This document shows, one piece after another, positions 8,701 through 17,336 of a stretch of DNA of 64,000 bases (within the stretch, counting starts at the first letter, position 1; every line of letters starts with the position of its first letter). The notes under the pieces were generated by a model. That model saw only the letters and a program-made list of their open reading frames with translations. It had not been told where the DNA came from and did not search any database. The stretch comes from Shewanella eurypsychrophilus (GTDB lineage Bacteria; Pseudomonadota; Gammaproteobacteria; Enterobacterales; Shewanellaceae): assembly GCF_007004545.3 (NCBI RefSeq), contig NZ_CP045503.2, positions 5,024,501 through 5,088,500 of the forward strand. The letters run 5' to 3'. The position numbers were made by a program, and so were the translations under genes.

Positions 8701-9180
8701 TTAATGGTGATGATGGTCATGACCTTCCGCTTTAGTCATAGCTTGCTTACTTACCATCAAACTCACTGGTAGCTCTGAACCATCATCAAACTTAAGCGTT
8801 AACTTGACGGACTCACCTGACACCAATGGCTGTTTTAGCCCTAACAGCATGATGTGCTGCCCGGATTCACTTAAGGTTAATGTGCCATGTTGTGGAATGG
8901 TGAAACTCTCCACTTCACGCATCTTAACCATGCCGTCCTCTTCAATAATCGTATGTAATTGAGCATCTTTGACAAAGTCAGCTTCAACGGCAATCAATTG
9001 AATTTCTGGGCCATGATTTTCTAGGCTTAAATAAGCGGCGCTATTGGGCACACTCGGTGGCATAGCCCTTACCTGACCGTCTACAAGCACAACATTAGCC
9101 ATTGCCGAAAATGATGCACTACATAGCAGAACAAAATTAAACATGTGTTTGAATATTTGCTTCAATGTCTTAAACTCCAT
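8701..9180 (-). CDS. PCu(A)C-type periplasmic copper chaperone
   Basis: A 159-residue secreted protein (DUF461/PCu(A)C). Family members bind Cu(I) with two His and two Met residues and deliver it to the CuA site of cytochrome oxidase. The signal peptide ends near ASFSAMA. The copper motif is visible: QLH near residue 86, a Met-rich stretch GMVKMREV, and SGQHIML near residue 119, giving the H...M...HxM pattern. The C-terminal tail HDHHHH could hold extra metal. It starts with ATG at 9180 behind a GGGA site and is the first gene of the operon, divergent from the crotonase. Confidence 0.85.
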   Translation of the reverse strand: MEFKTLKQIFKHMFNFVLLCSASFSAMANVVLVDGQVRAMPPSVPNSAAYLSLENHGPEIQLIAVEADFVKDAQLHTIIEEDGMVKMREVESFTIPQHGTLTLSESGQHIMLLGLKQPLVSGESVKLTLKFDDGSELPVSLMVSKQAMTKAEGHDHHHH

Positions 9181-9211
9181 TTAATCCCATCCGTCTTAGA
9201 GGAAAAACGCA

Positions 9212-9949
9212 ATGAGTACAATTCAGGTAAAGGATGAACAAGGCGTAAGAATTATCACAATTAATCGCCCTGAAAAGCGTAATGCTCTCAGCCTTGAGAT
9301 GTATACTAGTCTCACAGAATACCTTATCCAAGGTGAGGCAGACAACGCAATTCATTCCTTTTTAATCAAAGGCCAACAGGATTGTTTTACCTCAGGCAAT
9401 GATGTAGCAGACTTTTTAAAAAATAGTAACTTAGACAGCAATCATCCAGCATTCAACTTTCTATTTAACTTACTCGATCTAAATAAACCGCTGGTTGCAG
9501 CGGTCACAGGGGCTGCAGTAGGCATAGGGACTACCTTGTTACTCCATTGCGATCTGGTCTACGCCGATAACACTGCAAAGTTTCAGTTACCATTTGTTAA
9601 CTTAGCCTTAGTGCCAGAGGCTGGCGCGAGTTTGTTACTCCCTCAACTCGTTGGACCACAAAAAGCCTCAGAATTACTGCTACTGGGTGAAAGTTTCGAT
9701 GCAGAGACAGCAAAAACACTCAATATTATCAATGATGTTATCCCATCTGAGACCATTTTTGAGTTTGCCTTAGCCCAGGCAATTAAACTTGCAAAGCAAC
9801 CCCCTCAAGCACTCAGAGCAACCCGAGCTTTAATTCGTGGCAACAAAGAGTCTATACGTCAACAGATGGAAAATGAGCTCGAGGAATTCGCTGTAAGATT
9901 GAAAAGCGATGAGGCAAAAGCTCGCTTTCAAGCCTTTCTCAGTAAGTAA
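9212..9949 (+). CDS. Enoyl-CoA hydratase/isomerase family protein
   Basis: A 245-residue crotonase-fold enzyme acting on acyl-CoA thioesters. The oxyanion-hole regions are FTSGNDVADF near 63 and AVTGAAVGIGTTLL near 98. The active-site strand reads FQLPFVNLALVPEAGAS. The Glu of VPEAG matches the catalytic Glu of delta3,delta2-enoyl-CoA isomerases, while the position that carries the first hydratase Glu appears to be Phe. This points to an isomerase-like rather than hydratase activity, an inference from alignment by eye. The ribosome site AGAGGAA precedes the ATG. It is a single-gene unit divergent from the copper-chaperone operon, with no other fatty-acid genes nearby. Confidence 0.82.
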   Translation: MSTIQVKDEQGVRIITINRPEKRNALSLEMYTSLTEYLIQGEADNAIHSFLIKGQQDCFTSGNDVADFLKNSNLDSNHPAFNFLFNLLDLNKPLVAAVTGAAVGIGTTLLLHCDLVYADNTAKFQLPFVNLALVPEAGASLLLPQLVGPQKASELLLLGESFDAETAKTLNIINDVIPSETIFEFALAQAIKLAKQPPQALRATRALIRGNKESIRQQMENELEEFAVRLKSDEAKARFQAFLSK

Positions 9950-10027
9950 ATTTAAGATGAATATCAGAGTTCGAACATGAACTCTGAATTAAAAAATTTG
10001 TAGTAACACTATGATGGCGTAAGCCAC

Positions 10028-10444
10028 TCAATCGAGCTGACTCGCCTTGCCTATTCCCCAGGCGGCCACAAGTAACAACAACACCGGCCAAAGAAGTGAA
10101 AATCCTGAGAATATCAAGGTCAGCGCTGCAATAATGCAGGTAGCCGATGTGAAGGCAATAAAACTAAACACCAAGGTTAACCAAAATAAAATAATAAGTA
10201 GCATCACCGAAGTCACCACTAGACTCCACAAACTAACATCCATCCAAAACACGGGTTCAACACTTAAAAATATGTCAGTGAAAAATTGTGACGTCCCCCA
10301 TGTTTGCATGGCAACAATCAACAGTGTTATCACTAGAATTGTGGTGCTTACACCTAAAAATATATCTAATGTCCGCCCCGTACGGCTTTTAACTCTTTGA
10401 TTAACATCCTGGCTTGTTTCAAACTTCAAAAGTTTGTTTCCCAT
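10028..10444 (-). CDS. Hypothetical inner-membrane protein downstream of PspC-like gene
   Basis: A 138-residue protein not recognised as a known family. After a charged N-terminus (residues 1-25) it has about four hydrophobic segments: ILVITLLIVAMQ, SLWSLVVTSVMLLIILFWL, FSFIAFTSATCIIAALTLIFSG and LLWPVLLLLVAAWGIG. It overlaps the PspC-like gene upstream by 19 bp, which implies translational coupling. It is the last gene of a four-gene membrane/envelope mini-operon (11082 to 10028), so a role in membrane stress is possible but unproven. Confidence 0.6.
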   Translation of the reverse strand: MGNKLLKFETSQDVNQRVKSRTGRTLDIFLGVSTTILVITLLIVAMQTWGTSQFFTDIFLSVEPVFWMDVSLWSLVVTSVMLLIILFWLTLVFSFIAFTSATCIIAALTLIFSGFSLLWPVLLLLVAAWGIGKASQLD

Positions 10445-10638
10445 TTAGGTAATACTAAGGCAAGAACAAAATAGATTAATAGCCCCATGCCAGGGTTCAT
10501 CAAAATAACCAGAGCCCATACTAATCGAGTCCATAAACACGACCAGTTAAACTTATCGGCCATCATGGCTGCAACGCCGCATATTATCCGACTCGGTCGT
10601 TTCATTCTGCGTAGGTACTTATCGGTATAACTATCCAT
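10426..10638 (-). CDS. PspC domain protein (small)
   Basis: A 70-residue protein consisting of little more than a PspC domain: RRMKRPSRIICGVAAMMADKF, given here as RPSRIICGVAAMMADKF, then W.RLVWALVIL and GLLIYFVLALVLPK. PspC-type proteins sense or relay inner-membrane stress in the phage-shock system, usually with PspA/PspB; no pspA or pspB is present here. The C-terminal LALVLPK is characteristic. It overlaps the downstream membrane-protein gene by 19 bp. Confidence 0.75.
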   Translation of the reverse strand: MDSYTDKYLRRMKRPSRIICGVAAMMADKFNWSCLWTRLVWALVILMNPGMGLLIYFVLALVLPKWETNF

Positions 10639-10672
10639 AATAACAATCCTTTATAACTATTCTGCAGAGCCC

Positions 10673-10780
10673 TTAATCTTGAACCTTGTGCCAACGTAAA
10701 CTGCAAACTAATATGGCGCAAAGTGTAAAGCTCAATACTGGCATAAGCAGTAAGGCTGCAATATCAGAAGCAAACCACAT
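10673..10780 (-). CDS. 35-residue single-pass membrane peptide
   Basis: A short frame with ATG at 10780 and TAA at 10673, encoding MWFASDIAALLLMPVLSFT followed by LCAILVCSLRWHKVQD. It is one hydrophobic helix with a basic, cytoplasmic-looking tail. It starts two bases after the stop of the upstream secreted-protein gene and has AAGGA six bases before its ATG. Its 34-bp distance to the PspC-like gene suggests one transcript. No family is recognised; size and position recall the small membrane partners of Psp systems, which is only an analogy. Confidence 0.55.
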   Translation of the reverse strand: MWFASDIAALLLMPVLSFTLCAILVCSLRWHKVQD

Positions 10781-10782
10781 AC

Positions 10783-11082
10783 CTATTCCTTAACCATTGC
10801 GCTAGTGATCACTTTTTCAGATTGCTCTTGAGCAAGCTGGCTCACATCTTCATTACTGTTCATTTCAAACATGGCTTCTGAAAGCTGTGTTTGCAGTGAT
10901 AAGCTCAGCTCAGTTTGAGCAACTTGCATCATATCTTGCATTTGAGCCGCTATGTTTTTCTCAATATTGCTGGTCAAGTCAGAAGGGATTAGTGAGTCTG
11001 CATGGGCTCCCATGCTCGCTCCCATTAATACCGCGATAACGAGAGCCGTTTTTGTAATTTTCTTAGCAGTTGAATTAAACAT
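10783..11082 (-). CDS. Small secreted protein of unknown function
   Basis: A 99-residue precursor with a signal peptide (KKITKTALVIAVLMGASMG, cleaved after AHA). The remaining 70 residues are acidic, Gln/Met/Ser-rich and probably helical (NIEKNIAAQMQDMMQVAQTE). No family is recognised. AAAAGGA precedes the ATG. It is the first gene of the four-gene mini-operon with the 35-residue peptide, the PspC-like protein and a multipass membrane protein. Confidence 0.6.
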   Translation of the reverse strand: MFNSTAKKITKTALVIAVLMGASMGAHADSLIPSDLTSNIEKNIAAQMQDMMQVAQTELSLSLQTQLSEAMFEMNSNEDVSQLAQEQSEKVITSAMVKE

Positions 11083-11195
11083 GGTGTCTTCCTTTTCGAT
11101 TTGTCTTTCGACTTAAGTTAAATACACATTAGATAATGCGAGCGGCGTGCCAACTTTTAATTAATATTTAAACAAACTAAATAACAATGAGTTAA

Positions 11196-11220
11196 CCTAA
11201 TATTCGTAATTGAATATTGG
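11196..11220. promoter_or_regulatory. Palindrome upstream of the PspC mini-operon
   Basis: AATATTC and GAATATT flank a six-base centre about 115 bp upstream of the secreted-protein gene. It could be an operator, but its location well upstream and its AT-rich setting make this weak. Confidence 0.25.
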
Positions 11221-11312
11221 AAGTGATGTAGGAAGAAAAATAATAAATTAGTCGTTTTAACCATGGGCTAGTGAAATTAACTAAATAAGGTAATTGTTCG
11301 GATAGCAGACAA

Positions 11313-11339
11313 CAAAAAGCCGCCTAGTAGGCGGCTTCT
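11313..11339 (-). terminator. Terminator after dusA
   Basis: GCCGCC and GGCGGC form a six-bp GC stem with a five-base loop. It is followed on the minus strand by five T and lies 16 bp past the dusA stop. Confidence 0.85.
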
Positions 11340-11354
11340 TCATCAAAAAATAAG

Positions 11355-12356
11355 TTATAAAGTCATCATTTTTCTAGCTTGTTCAATGACTTCAATCCCA
11401 GCACCAGGCTTATGGGCATTTTCACTAATATAGCGTCTCCAGGCGCGTGAACCCGGCTCCCCCTGAAACATACCAGTCATATGACGGGTGATATGGTTTA
11501 AACGACCACCACTAATGAGATGTTTCTCTATATAAGGAATAAATTTCTCCAAAACAGCATCTCTGCTCAATACTGGCTTGTCGCTACCACAAAGCTGCTG
11601 GTCCACCTCAGCCAATAGATAAGGGTTTTGATAGGCTTCTCTACCAACCATCACGCCATCTAAGTGCAGAAGGTGCTCACGGCACTCACTTAATGTCTTA
11701 ACCCCGCCATTAATTGAGATATTCAAACTCGGATGATCTTTCTTTAATCGATACACACGTTGATAATCTAATGGCGGGATCTCACGGTTCTGTTTAGGAC
11801 TTAACCCTTGCAACCATGCTTTTCTTGCATGAACAATAAACGTATCACAGCCGACATGACTCACAGTCTCGACAAACTCGCTCAGAAATTCATAGCTATC
11901 TTGATCATCGATACCAATGCGGGTCTTAACCGTCACCGGAATATCGACAACCTGCTTCATCGCCGTCACACACTCAGCCACTAATTTAGGCTCAGCCATC
12001 AGACATGCACCGAAGCGACCACTTTGCACTCGATCCGATGGGCAGCCTACATTCAGATTTATCTCATCATAACCGCGATCGAAAGCTAACTTGGCGCACC
12101 TTGCTAAATCATGTGGATTTGACCCACCTAACTGAAGCGCCAACGGGTTTTCTTCGTCGTTATAGCCTAAGTAGTCACCTTTACCATGAATAATTGCCCC
12201 TGTGGTCACCATCTCCGTATAAAGAAGTAACTCGGCTGACATAACCCTCGCCAGATAGCGATAATGGCGATCGGTCCAATCGAGCATAGGCGCAATCGAG
12301 AAGGTGCGATTTATCTTGGTTAACTTAGCCAAGCTTGGAGTAACAATTGATGACAT
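11355..12356 (-). CDS. dusA: tRNA-dihydrouridine(20/20a) synthase
   Basis: DusA uses FMN and NADPH to reduce U20/U20a in the tRNA D-loop. It is 333 residues long. The FMN-barrel start SIAPMLDWTDRHYR, the catalytic cysteine in NLNVGCPSDRVQSG near residue 104, the TVKTRIGIDD strand and the NGGVKTL phosphate loop are all present. The C-terminal helical domain ends HKPGAGIEVIEQA. FSIAPMLDWTD and the length place it with DusA rather than DusB or DusC. It is a single gene with its own terminator. Confidence 0.94.
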   Translation of the reverse strand: MSSIVTPSLAKLTKINRTFSIAPMLDWTDRHYRYLARVMSAELLLYTEMVTTGAIIHGKGDYLGYNDEENPLALQLGGSNPHDLARCAKLAFDRGYDEINLNVGCPSDRVQSGRFGACLMAEPKLVAECVTAMKQVVDIPVTVKTRIGIDDQDSYEFLSEFVETVSHVGCDTFIVHARKAWLQGLSPKQNREIPPLDYQRVYRLKKDHPSLNISINGGVKTLSECREHLLHLDGVMVGREAYQNPYLLAEVDQQLCGSDKPVLSRDAVLEKFIPYIEKHLISGGRLNHITRHMTGMFQGEPGSRAWRRYISENAHKPGAGIEVIEQARKMMTL

Positions 12357-12608
12357 AAATGACTGAACCTAGTTAAGAACGAGCCTAAGCCCAAATTGAA
12401 TACATCCCAGCAAACAAGAGCCGGGCGCGCATTTTACACCGACTCAGCTCCAGAGACAAACCAACTCCAGACAATTCACAAATATGAACCATCCACAATA
12501 TAAAAATGAAGCTAAATCAAAAATAGCCTAAGCTTTATAAAGGTGTATATTCGTAAGGCAAACAAGCTTTCATTCTCGCGTAAAAAGCTGACTAATACGG
12601 AATTATTT

Positions 12609-13073
12609 ATGAACGTTAATTTCATTAACCCATTTTTAGAGTCATTGCTTAACGTCATCTCAACCATGGCGAACATGCAACTGACTCCAGGAAAGCCCAA
12701 AATAAAGACTGATAACCTAGCTAAAGGAGATGTTTCGGGTCTTATTGGTATGGTGGGGCCTCAAACGAAAGGTTCTCTATCCATCACCTTCGAGCAATCG
12801 CTCATTTTAGAGATAATGCAAAATATGCTAGGTGAAAACCCTGGTGAAATAAATGATGAAATAACCGATCTCGTCGGTGAAATTACCAATATGGTAACCG
12901 GAGGGGCTAAGAATATTTTAGGAGAGAAAGGTTATGAATTCGAAATGGCGACTCCAGTTGTTGTTGCTGGCCTAGGTCATCGCATCTCACATAAAGCCGA
13001 TGGAAAGAAGATCCTCATGCCATTTACCAGTCCTCACGGCTCGGCCTATATAGAGATCTGTTTCGAAAATTAA
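12609..13073 (+). CDS. CheX-type chemotaxis phosphatase family protein
   Basis: A 154-residue protein of the CheX/CheC-like family, which dephosphorylates CheY-P. The active-site helix is visible as DLVGEITNMVTGGAKN, with the family's E..N pair, near residue 85. The central GLIGMVGPQTKGSLSITF strand set fits the fold. The frame opens 22 codons earlier, but ATG 12609 fits the family N-terminus (MNVNFINPFLES) and has CGGAA upstream. It stands alone between dusA and an Omp85-type gene with no other chemotaxis genes nearby, so its response-regulator partner is not shown. Confidence 0.82.
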   Translation: MNVNFINPFLESLLNVISTMANMQLTPGKPKIKTDNLAKGDVSGLIGMVGPQTKGSLSITFEQSLILEIMQNMLGENPGEINDEITDLVGEITNMVTGGAKNILGEKGYEFEMATPVVVAGLGHRISHKADGKKILMPFTSPHGSAYIEICFEN

Positions 13074-13084
13074 CCTAATCTCAC

Positions 13085-13121
13085 TTACCTAGATAGATTG
13101 AAAACCATACTATCTAGGTAA
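13085..13121. terminator. 12-bp inverted repeat between convergent genes
   Basis: TTACCTAGATAG and CTATCTAGGTAA form a perfect 12-bp stem around a 13-base loop, between the stops of the cheX-like gene and the convergent Omp85-type gene. There is no strong T-run, so it may end transcription in both directions only weakly. Confidence 0.5.
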
Positions 13122-13132
13122 AGTAACTGGCG

Positions 13133-14488
13133 TTAGAAAGGTTGATTAACCATAATCCAAAACTGCTTCGAATCCTCGCCAAATGCCACTTCAGCTCTTA
13201 CCACCACACTTTCAACTTCAAACCTTGCACCTGCACCTAGAGTCCATTTCATATCATCATGGAGCTCGCTAGCACTGAAGTTATCTGCCACTTGTCCAGC
13301 TTCTGCAAACATCACCCATTGCCACCAAGGTACGTCATAGAGATTAAATACCGGAAGGTTTTGTAGTGGTTGCCATTCCGGTTGTACTCGATACTCTGCA
13401 GAATAGAGCACGGCGCTTCGTCCAACAAACTGTCTACTGGAATAGCCTCTTAAGTGATCAAATCCTCCTAAGCTAACTCCCGCAAAAGAAGGTGGCCGCT
13501 GATACTGCTCTGTTCCAGAATCATATTCATTCCAAGTCGGCGTATCGGCAAGGTAGAAGTTCAATGCTAAGATTTGTTGTGGAAACCAAGCATTACCACC
13601 AAGCGAGAAGAAGGCACTCTGCTCAAACTCCCAAGTAGTCCAACTTTCGCGGTCATCATTAATATCACTATGACCACTAGAACCAAAATCGCGGCTAACA
13701 GTCAGACTTGTATGCCCACCTCTACTACTGTTCTTACCATTATCACGATTATCCCAATCAAGTTTTAATTCCAGCCCTTGTGCTCGACTGGGCAGGTCTT
13801 CATAGCCTAATAATTCCTGAGTCTTCACAAAAGGGGTGAGCTCAATACTCGTCACACCTGACTGTCTTGGATCCCAGCTAAAATCATCACCTTGCTTCGA
13901 AGGCATCAAACTTCTTGCCGCGCCATTTGTCCCCTTGCCCCATGGCAAGACATATTTGATATGAACTTTGGAATATGACTCATCACCCACGGTGACGATT
14001 CGATGAGTCGGTGATGACTCAGCCACGTTAGGGCCGCTGTTGATTGCACCTGACTCTCCAGGTACAAAATAGATCCCTTGCTTATAATTAGCCCTATAAA
14101 ACTCACCTGAAAATAACCATTGATCAAGTTTTGGTAGCTGATAGCTATTTACACCAAGATAACTCACCCAGCTATCATTACTACTATAAAGTCCAATAGC
14201 GAATATGGAAGCTTGTGGCTGACCCGCATGCTTAACCACTACTGCACCGCCAACCGTAGTACTTAGCGTCTCGGTAGAGAAGATAAATGGAACGGCAGCA
14301 ACTTCAGGCTCATATTGATGCTTGCTCTGGTTACTGATCTCTTCACTGCTCATCTCAGGTTTAACAAGATTACCACTCTGAGCATCAGAGCTCATTTCAC
14401 TAGCCGGAAGCACGTCCGCACTAGCTGTGCCTATTACAGAAACACATAGAATGATAAATAGGAGACTAGATATTTTTTGATATTCCAA
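13133..14488 (-). CDS. Omp85 (BamA/TamA) barrel-type outer-membrane protein
   Basis: A 451-residue protein with a signal peptide (LLFIILCVSVIGTASA) and a barrel of the bacterial surface antigen (Omp85) type. Key segments are ELKLDWDNRDNGKNSSRGG (first barrel motif) near residue 240 and GGFDHLRGYSSRQFVGR near 340, which carries the L-R-G-Y lid-lock motif of BamA/TamA proteins. It ends in MVNQPF with a terminal Phe. No POTRA repeats are evident in the 80-100 residues before the barrel, so it is a short form of unknown cargo. The only plausible start is TTG at 14488 with a weak ribosome site. Confidence 0.72.
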   Translation of the reverse strand: MEYQKISSLLFIILCVSVIGTASADVLPASEMSSDAQSGNLVKPEMSSEEISNQSKHQYEPEVAAVPFIFSTETLSTTVGGAVVVKHAGQPQASIFAIGLYSSNDSWVSYLGVNSYQLPKLDQWLFSGEFYRANYKQGIYFVPGESGAINSGPNVAESSPTHRIVTVGDESYSKVHIKYVLPWGKGTNGAARSLMPSKQGDDFSWDPRQSGVTSIELTPFVKTQELLGYEDLPSRAQGLELKLDWDNRDNGKNSSRGGHTSLTVSRDFGSSGHSDINDDRESWTTWEFEQSAFFSLGGNAWFPQQILALNFYLADTPTWNEYDSGTEQYQRPPSFAGVSLGGFDHLRGYSSRQFVGRSAVLYSAEYRVQPEWQPLQNLPVFNLYDVPWWQWVMFAEAGQVADNFSASELHDDMKWTLGAGARFEVESVVVRAEVAFGEDSKQFWIMVNQPF

Positions 14489-14557
14489 AAGGTATTCTCA
14501 ATTCGATTCTGAACATCCTGCTCAACAATCGATACAACAAGAAAATATTTCTACGTG

Positions 14558-15634
14558 CTATTCCATGCACACAGCAACACGAGGGGTAAGCTTTGTCACT
14601 AATTCATAGGCAATGGTGCCAATATGCTCAGCAACTAACTCAACAGGGAGTGGCTCCCCCCACAATATAACTTCATCACCGATAGCATCAGAAGAGTCGA
14701 TCCCTAGATCTACCGTCAGCATATCCATAGAGACTCTTCCTACAATCGGTACTAGGCGTCCATTAACCCAAACCGGGGTCCCCTCAGGAGCATTCCTCGG
14801 GTAGCCATCACCATAGCCAATAGCAACAACTCCCAATACCGTATCAGACTTCGCTTTCCAGAAGCTTCCATAGCCTACGGGCTCTCCCGCTTTATGATCA
14901 CGCACCGCAATCAGCTGAGACACCAGTTTCATCGCTGGAATTAAGCCATGGTTAGCACCCAAATCCCCAATGACAGGAGATACACCGTAGAGCGCAATGC
15001 CTGGTCTGATCCAATCTCCATGGCTCTCTGGCCAATATAGAGTGCCAGCTGAATTAGCAAGGGTATACTCACCTGGTGAATTTTTTGTCAACTGATTGAA
15101 AAGCTTCATCTGTTTGCTAGTACAGGGATTAGCAGGTTCGTCGGCACAAGCGAAGTGGGACATTAAGTTGATGGGTTTGGCAACTTGAGGCATCGCCTCA
15201 AGGCGGGCATACACATCATTAAACTGTTCGGGAGTAAAGCCCAGTCGATGCATTCCTGTATCAATTTTCAACCATACTGAAATGGGATTAGACAATTCAG
15301 CTTGTTCTAGCATATCCAGTTGAACTTCATTATGAATAACCGTCTCAATACTGTTTTCAACCAGTGTTTGAAGATCCACACTCCTGAAGAAACCTTCGAG
15401 TAAAATTAGCTTGGCATCGATACCGCCATCACGTAATGCAATAGCCTCTTCTAGCCTAGCAAGGCCGAAACCATCGGCCTCTTCAATACAGTGGGCCACA
15501 TTCAACAGCCCATGACCATAACCATTCGCTTTAACGACTGCCATCACTTTACTCGAGGGCGCGATTTGTCGCAGACGGGCTAAATTGTGCTTAAGTGCTT
15601 TAGCGCTGATCTCTGCACGTGGAAATGGTTTCAA
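14558..15634 (-). CDS. alr: Alanine racemase
   Basis: Alr is a PLP enzyme making D-alanine for peptidoglycan. The 358-residue protein has the PLP lysine in VVKANGYGHG near residue 34, GLARLEEA, KIDTGMHRLGF near 130, and the second catalytic Tyr region VGYGSFW with AIGYGDGYPR near 250. It starts with TTG at 15634, supported by the family N-terminus (MKPFPRAEIS) and AAGG nine bases upstream. It lies downstream of dnaB, the usual dnaB-alr order, 184 bp away. Confidence 0.95.
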   Translation of the reverse strand: MKPFPRAEISAKALKHNLARLRQIAPSSKVMAVVKANGYGHGLLNVAHCIEEADGFGLARLEEAIALRDGGIDAKLILLEGFFRSVDLQTLVENSIETVIHNEVQLDMLEQAELSNPISVWLKIDTGMHRLGFTPEQFNDVYARLEAMPQVAKPINLMSHFACADEPANPCTSKQMKLFNQLTKNSPGEYTLANSAGTLYWPESHGDWIRPGIALYGVSPVIGDLGANHGLIPAMKLVSQLIAVRDHKAGEPVGYGSFWKAKSDTVLGVVAIGYGDGYPRNAPEGTPVWVNGRLVPIVGRVSMDMLTVDLGIDSSDAIGDEVILWGEPLPVELVAEHIGTIAYELVTKLTPRVAVCME

Positions 15635-15818
15635 TGAATAACCTTATTTTTTAAAACAACTGATATTGTCTGCTTTAAATCAGTAATAAAAATATGAGCA
15701 ATGAATCTATCTAGAGTGCAGCCAATGATCAATTAACTGCTCTCTATATGAATCACGTTTAATCTTGGTTTAATGTCAGTTCTATCAATTACCACACACC
15801 CAGATAATGGCTGGACGC

Positions 15819-17225
15819 TTAGTCTTCCTGGAACTGAGGACCCGCATAATTATCGAAACGTGAAAATTGCCCTTGGAAGGTCAAAGCGATACGCCCAATG
15901 GGTCCGTTACGCTGCTTACCAATAATGATCTCTGCCACACCTTTATGTTCAGAGTCATCGTTATATACCTCATCACGATAAATAAACATGATGAGGTCGG
16001 CATCTTGCTCAATCGCGCCTGATTCACGCAAATCCGAGTTTATTGGACGCTTGTCGGCACGTTGCTCCAATGAACGGTTAAGCTGAGACAGCGCAACGAC
16101 CGGGATCTCTAACTCTTTAGCTAACGCCTTAAGTGAGCGTGATATCTCGGAAATTTCCAAGGTTCGGTTATCTTTCAGTGCTGGCACTTGCATTAGCTGA
16201 AGGTAATCGATCATGATCATCGACAATCCGCCGTGCTCGCGGGCTATTCGCCTAGCTCGGCTTCGAACATCCGTCGGTGTTAAACCTGAGCCATCATCGA
16301 TATACATCTTACCTTGCTCTAGCATAATACCCATGGTTGATGAAACACGAGCCCAATCATCATCATCCAGCTGACCCGTACGTATCTTGGTCTGATCGAC
16401 TCGGCCTAGCGATGCCAACATACGCATCATGATCTGTTCCGAAGGCATCTCCAAACTAAAAATAAGTACTGGCTTATCTTCGTTAAGCGCCGCCTGCTCA
16501 CATAAGTTCATCGCAAATGTGGTCTTACCCATAGATGGACGCGCTGCAACAATGATCAAATCACCCGATTGAAAACCTGCGGTCATTTTATCTAGATCGC
16601 CAAAACCACTAGAAACCCCAGTCACACCATTGGTAGGGTTGTTATACAACTCTTCAATCTTATCGACGGTTTTCTCTAGGATCGTCTTGATCCCTTCAGG
16701 CCCTTCGTTAGCATTGGCACGAGATTCGGCAATCTTAAAGACTTTTGTCTCGGCGAAATCTAATAGTTCGCTGGAGTTACGCCCCTCAGGGTTAAAACCT
16801 GCATCGGCTATCTCATTAGCGACCTTAATCATCTCGCGTACAACCGCACGTTCTCGCACAATCCCCGCATAAGAGAGTATGTTGCCCGCACTCGGGGTAT
16901 TCTTTGCTATTTCACCAATATATGCGAAGCCGCCGGCATCCTCTAACTGGTCTTCGACTTCTAACTGCTCAGAGACCGTGATCAGATCGATCGGATGACC
17001 ACCACCGGTTAAGGTTGCCATCGCAGTAAAAATCATCTTATGCGAGCGAGAATAGAAATCTTCAGCAACTACCGCTTCTGAAACTCTATCCCAAGCATCT
17101 GAGTCCAGCATCAAGCCACCAAGTACTGATTGTTCAGCCTCTAAAGAGTGCGGTGGCATCTTGAGGGCATCCATCTGGATATCTCTAGGCTTTTGTTTAG
17201 CCTTAAACGGACCTTGCTGTGACAT
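15819..17225 (-). CDS. dnaB: Replicative DNA helicase
   Basis: DnaB is the hexameric 5'-3' replication-fork helicase. It is 468 residues long. The N-terminal collar begins PPHSLEAEQSVLGGLMLD. The RecA-like domain shows Walker A ARPSMGKTTFA near 230, Walker B MIMIDYLQLM near 330, SQLNRSLEQR and the arginine-finger region DLRESGAIEQDAD with FIYRDEVY near 410. No intein is present. GGAG lies seven bases before the ATG. It is followed by alr and preceded by a divergent S46 peptidase. Confidence 0.97.
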   Translation of the reverse strand: MSQQGPFKAKQKPRDIQMDALKMPPHSLEAEQSVLGGLMLDSDAWDRVSEAVVAEDFYSRSHKMIFTAMATLTGGGHPIDLITVSEQLEVEDQLEDAGGFAYIGEIAKNTPSAGNILSYAGIVRERAVVREMIKVANEIADAGFNPEGRNSSELLDFAETKVFKIAESRANANEGPEGIKTILEKTVDKIEELYNNPTNGVTGVSSGFGDLDKMTAGFQSGDLIIVAARPSMGKTTFAMNLCEQAALNEDKPVLIFSLEMPSEQIMMRMLASLGRVDQTKIRTGQLDDDDWARVSSTMGIMLEQGKMYIDDGSGLTPTDVRSRARRIAREHGGLSMIMIDYLQLMQVPALKDNRTLEISEISRSLKALAKELEIPVVALSQLNRSLEQRADKRPINSDLRESGAIEQDADLIMFIYRDEVYNDDSEHKGVAEIIIGKQRNGPIGRIALTFQGQFSRFDNYAGPQFQED

Positions 17226-17336
17226 TTAATCTCCAAACTTCCAACGATTACACAAAAATATGATATAAAACTGGCTCAATAAAAACAGGAATTAAACAAC
17301 TTCCTATTCTAACTATAAATAAAACAAGGAATCACT

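Noticed and set aside
10047..10400. 117-codon plus-strand frame
   Set aside because: Antisense to the multipass membrane protein of the PspC mini-operon, with no ribosome site; the minus frame has coherent helices.
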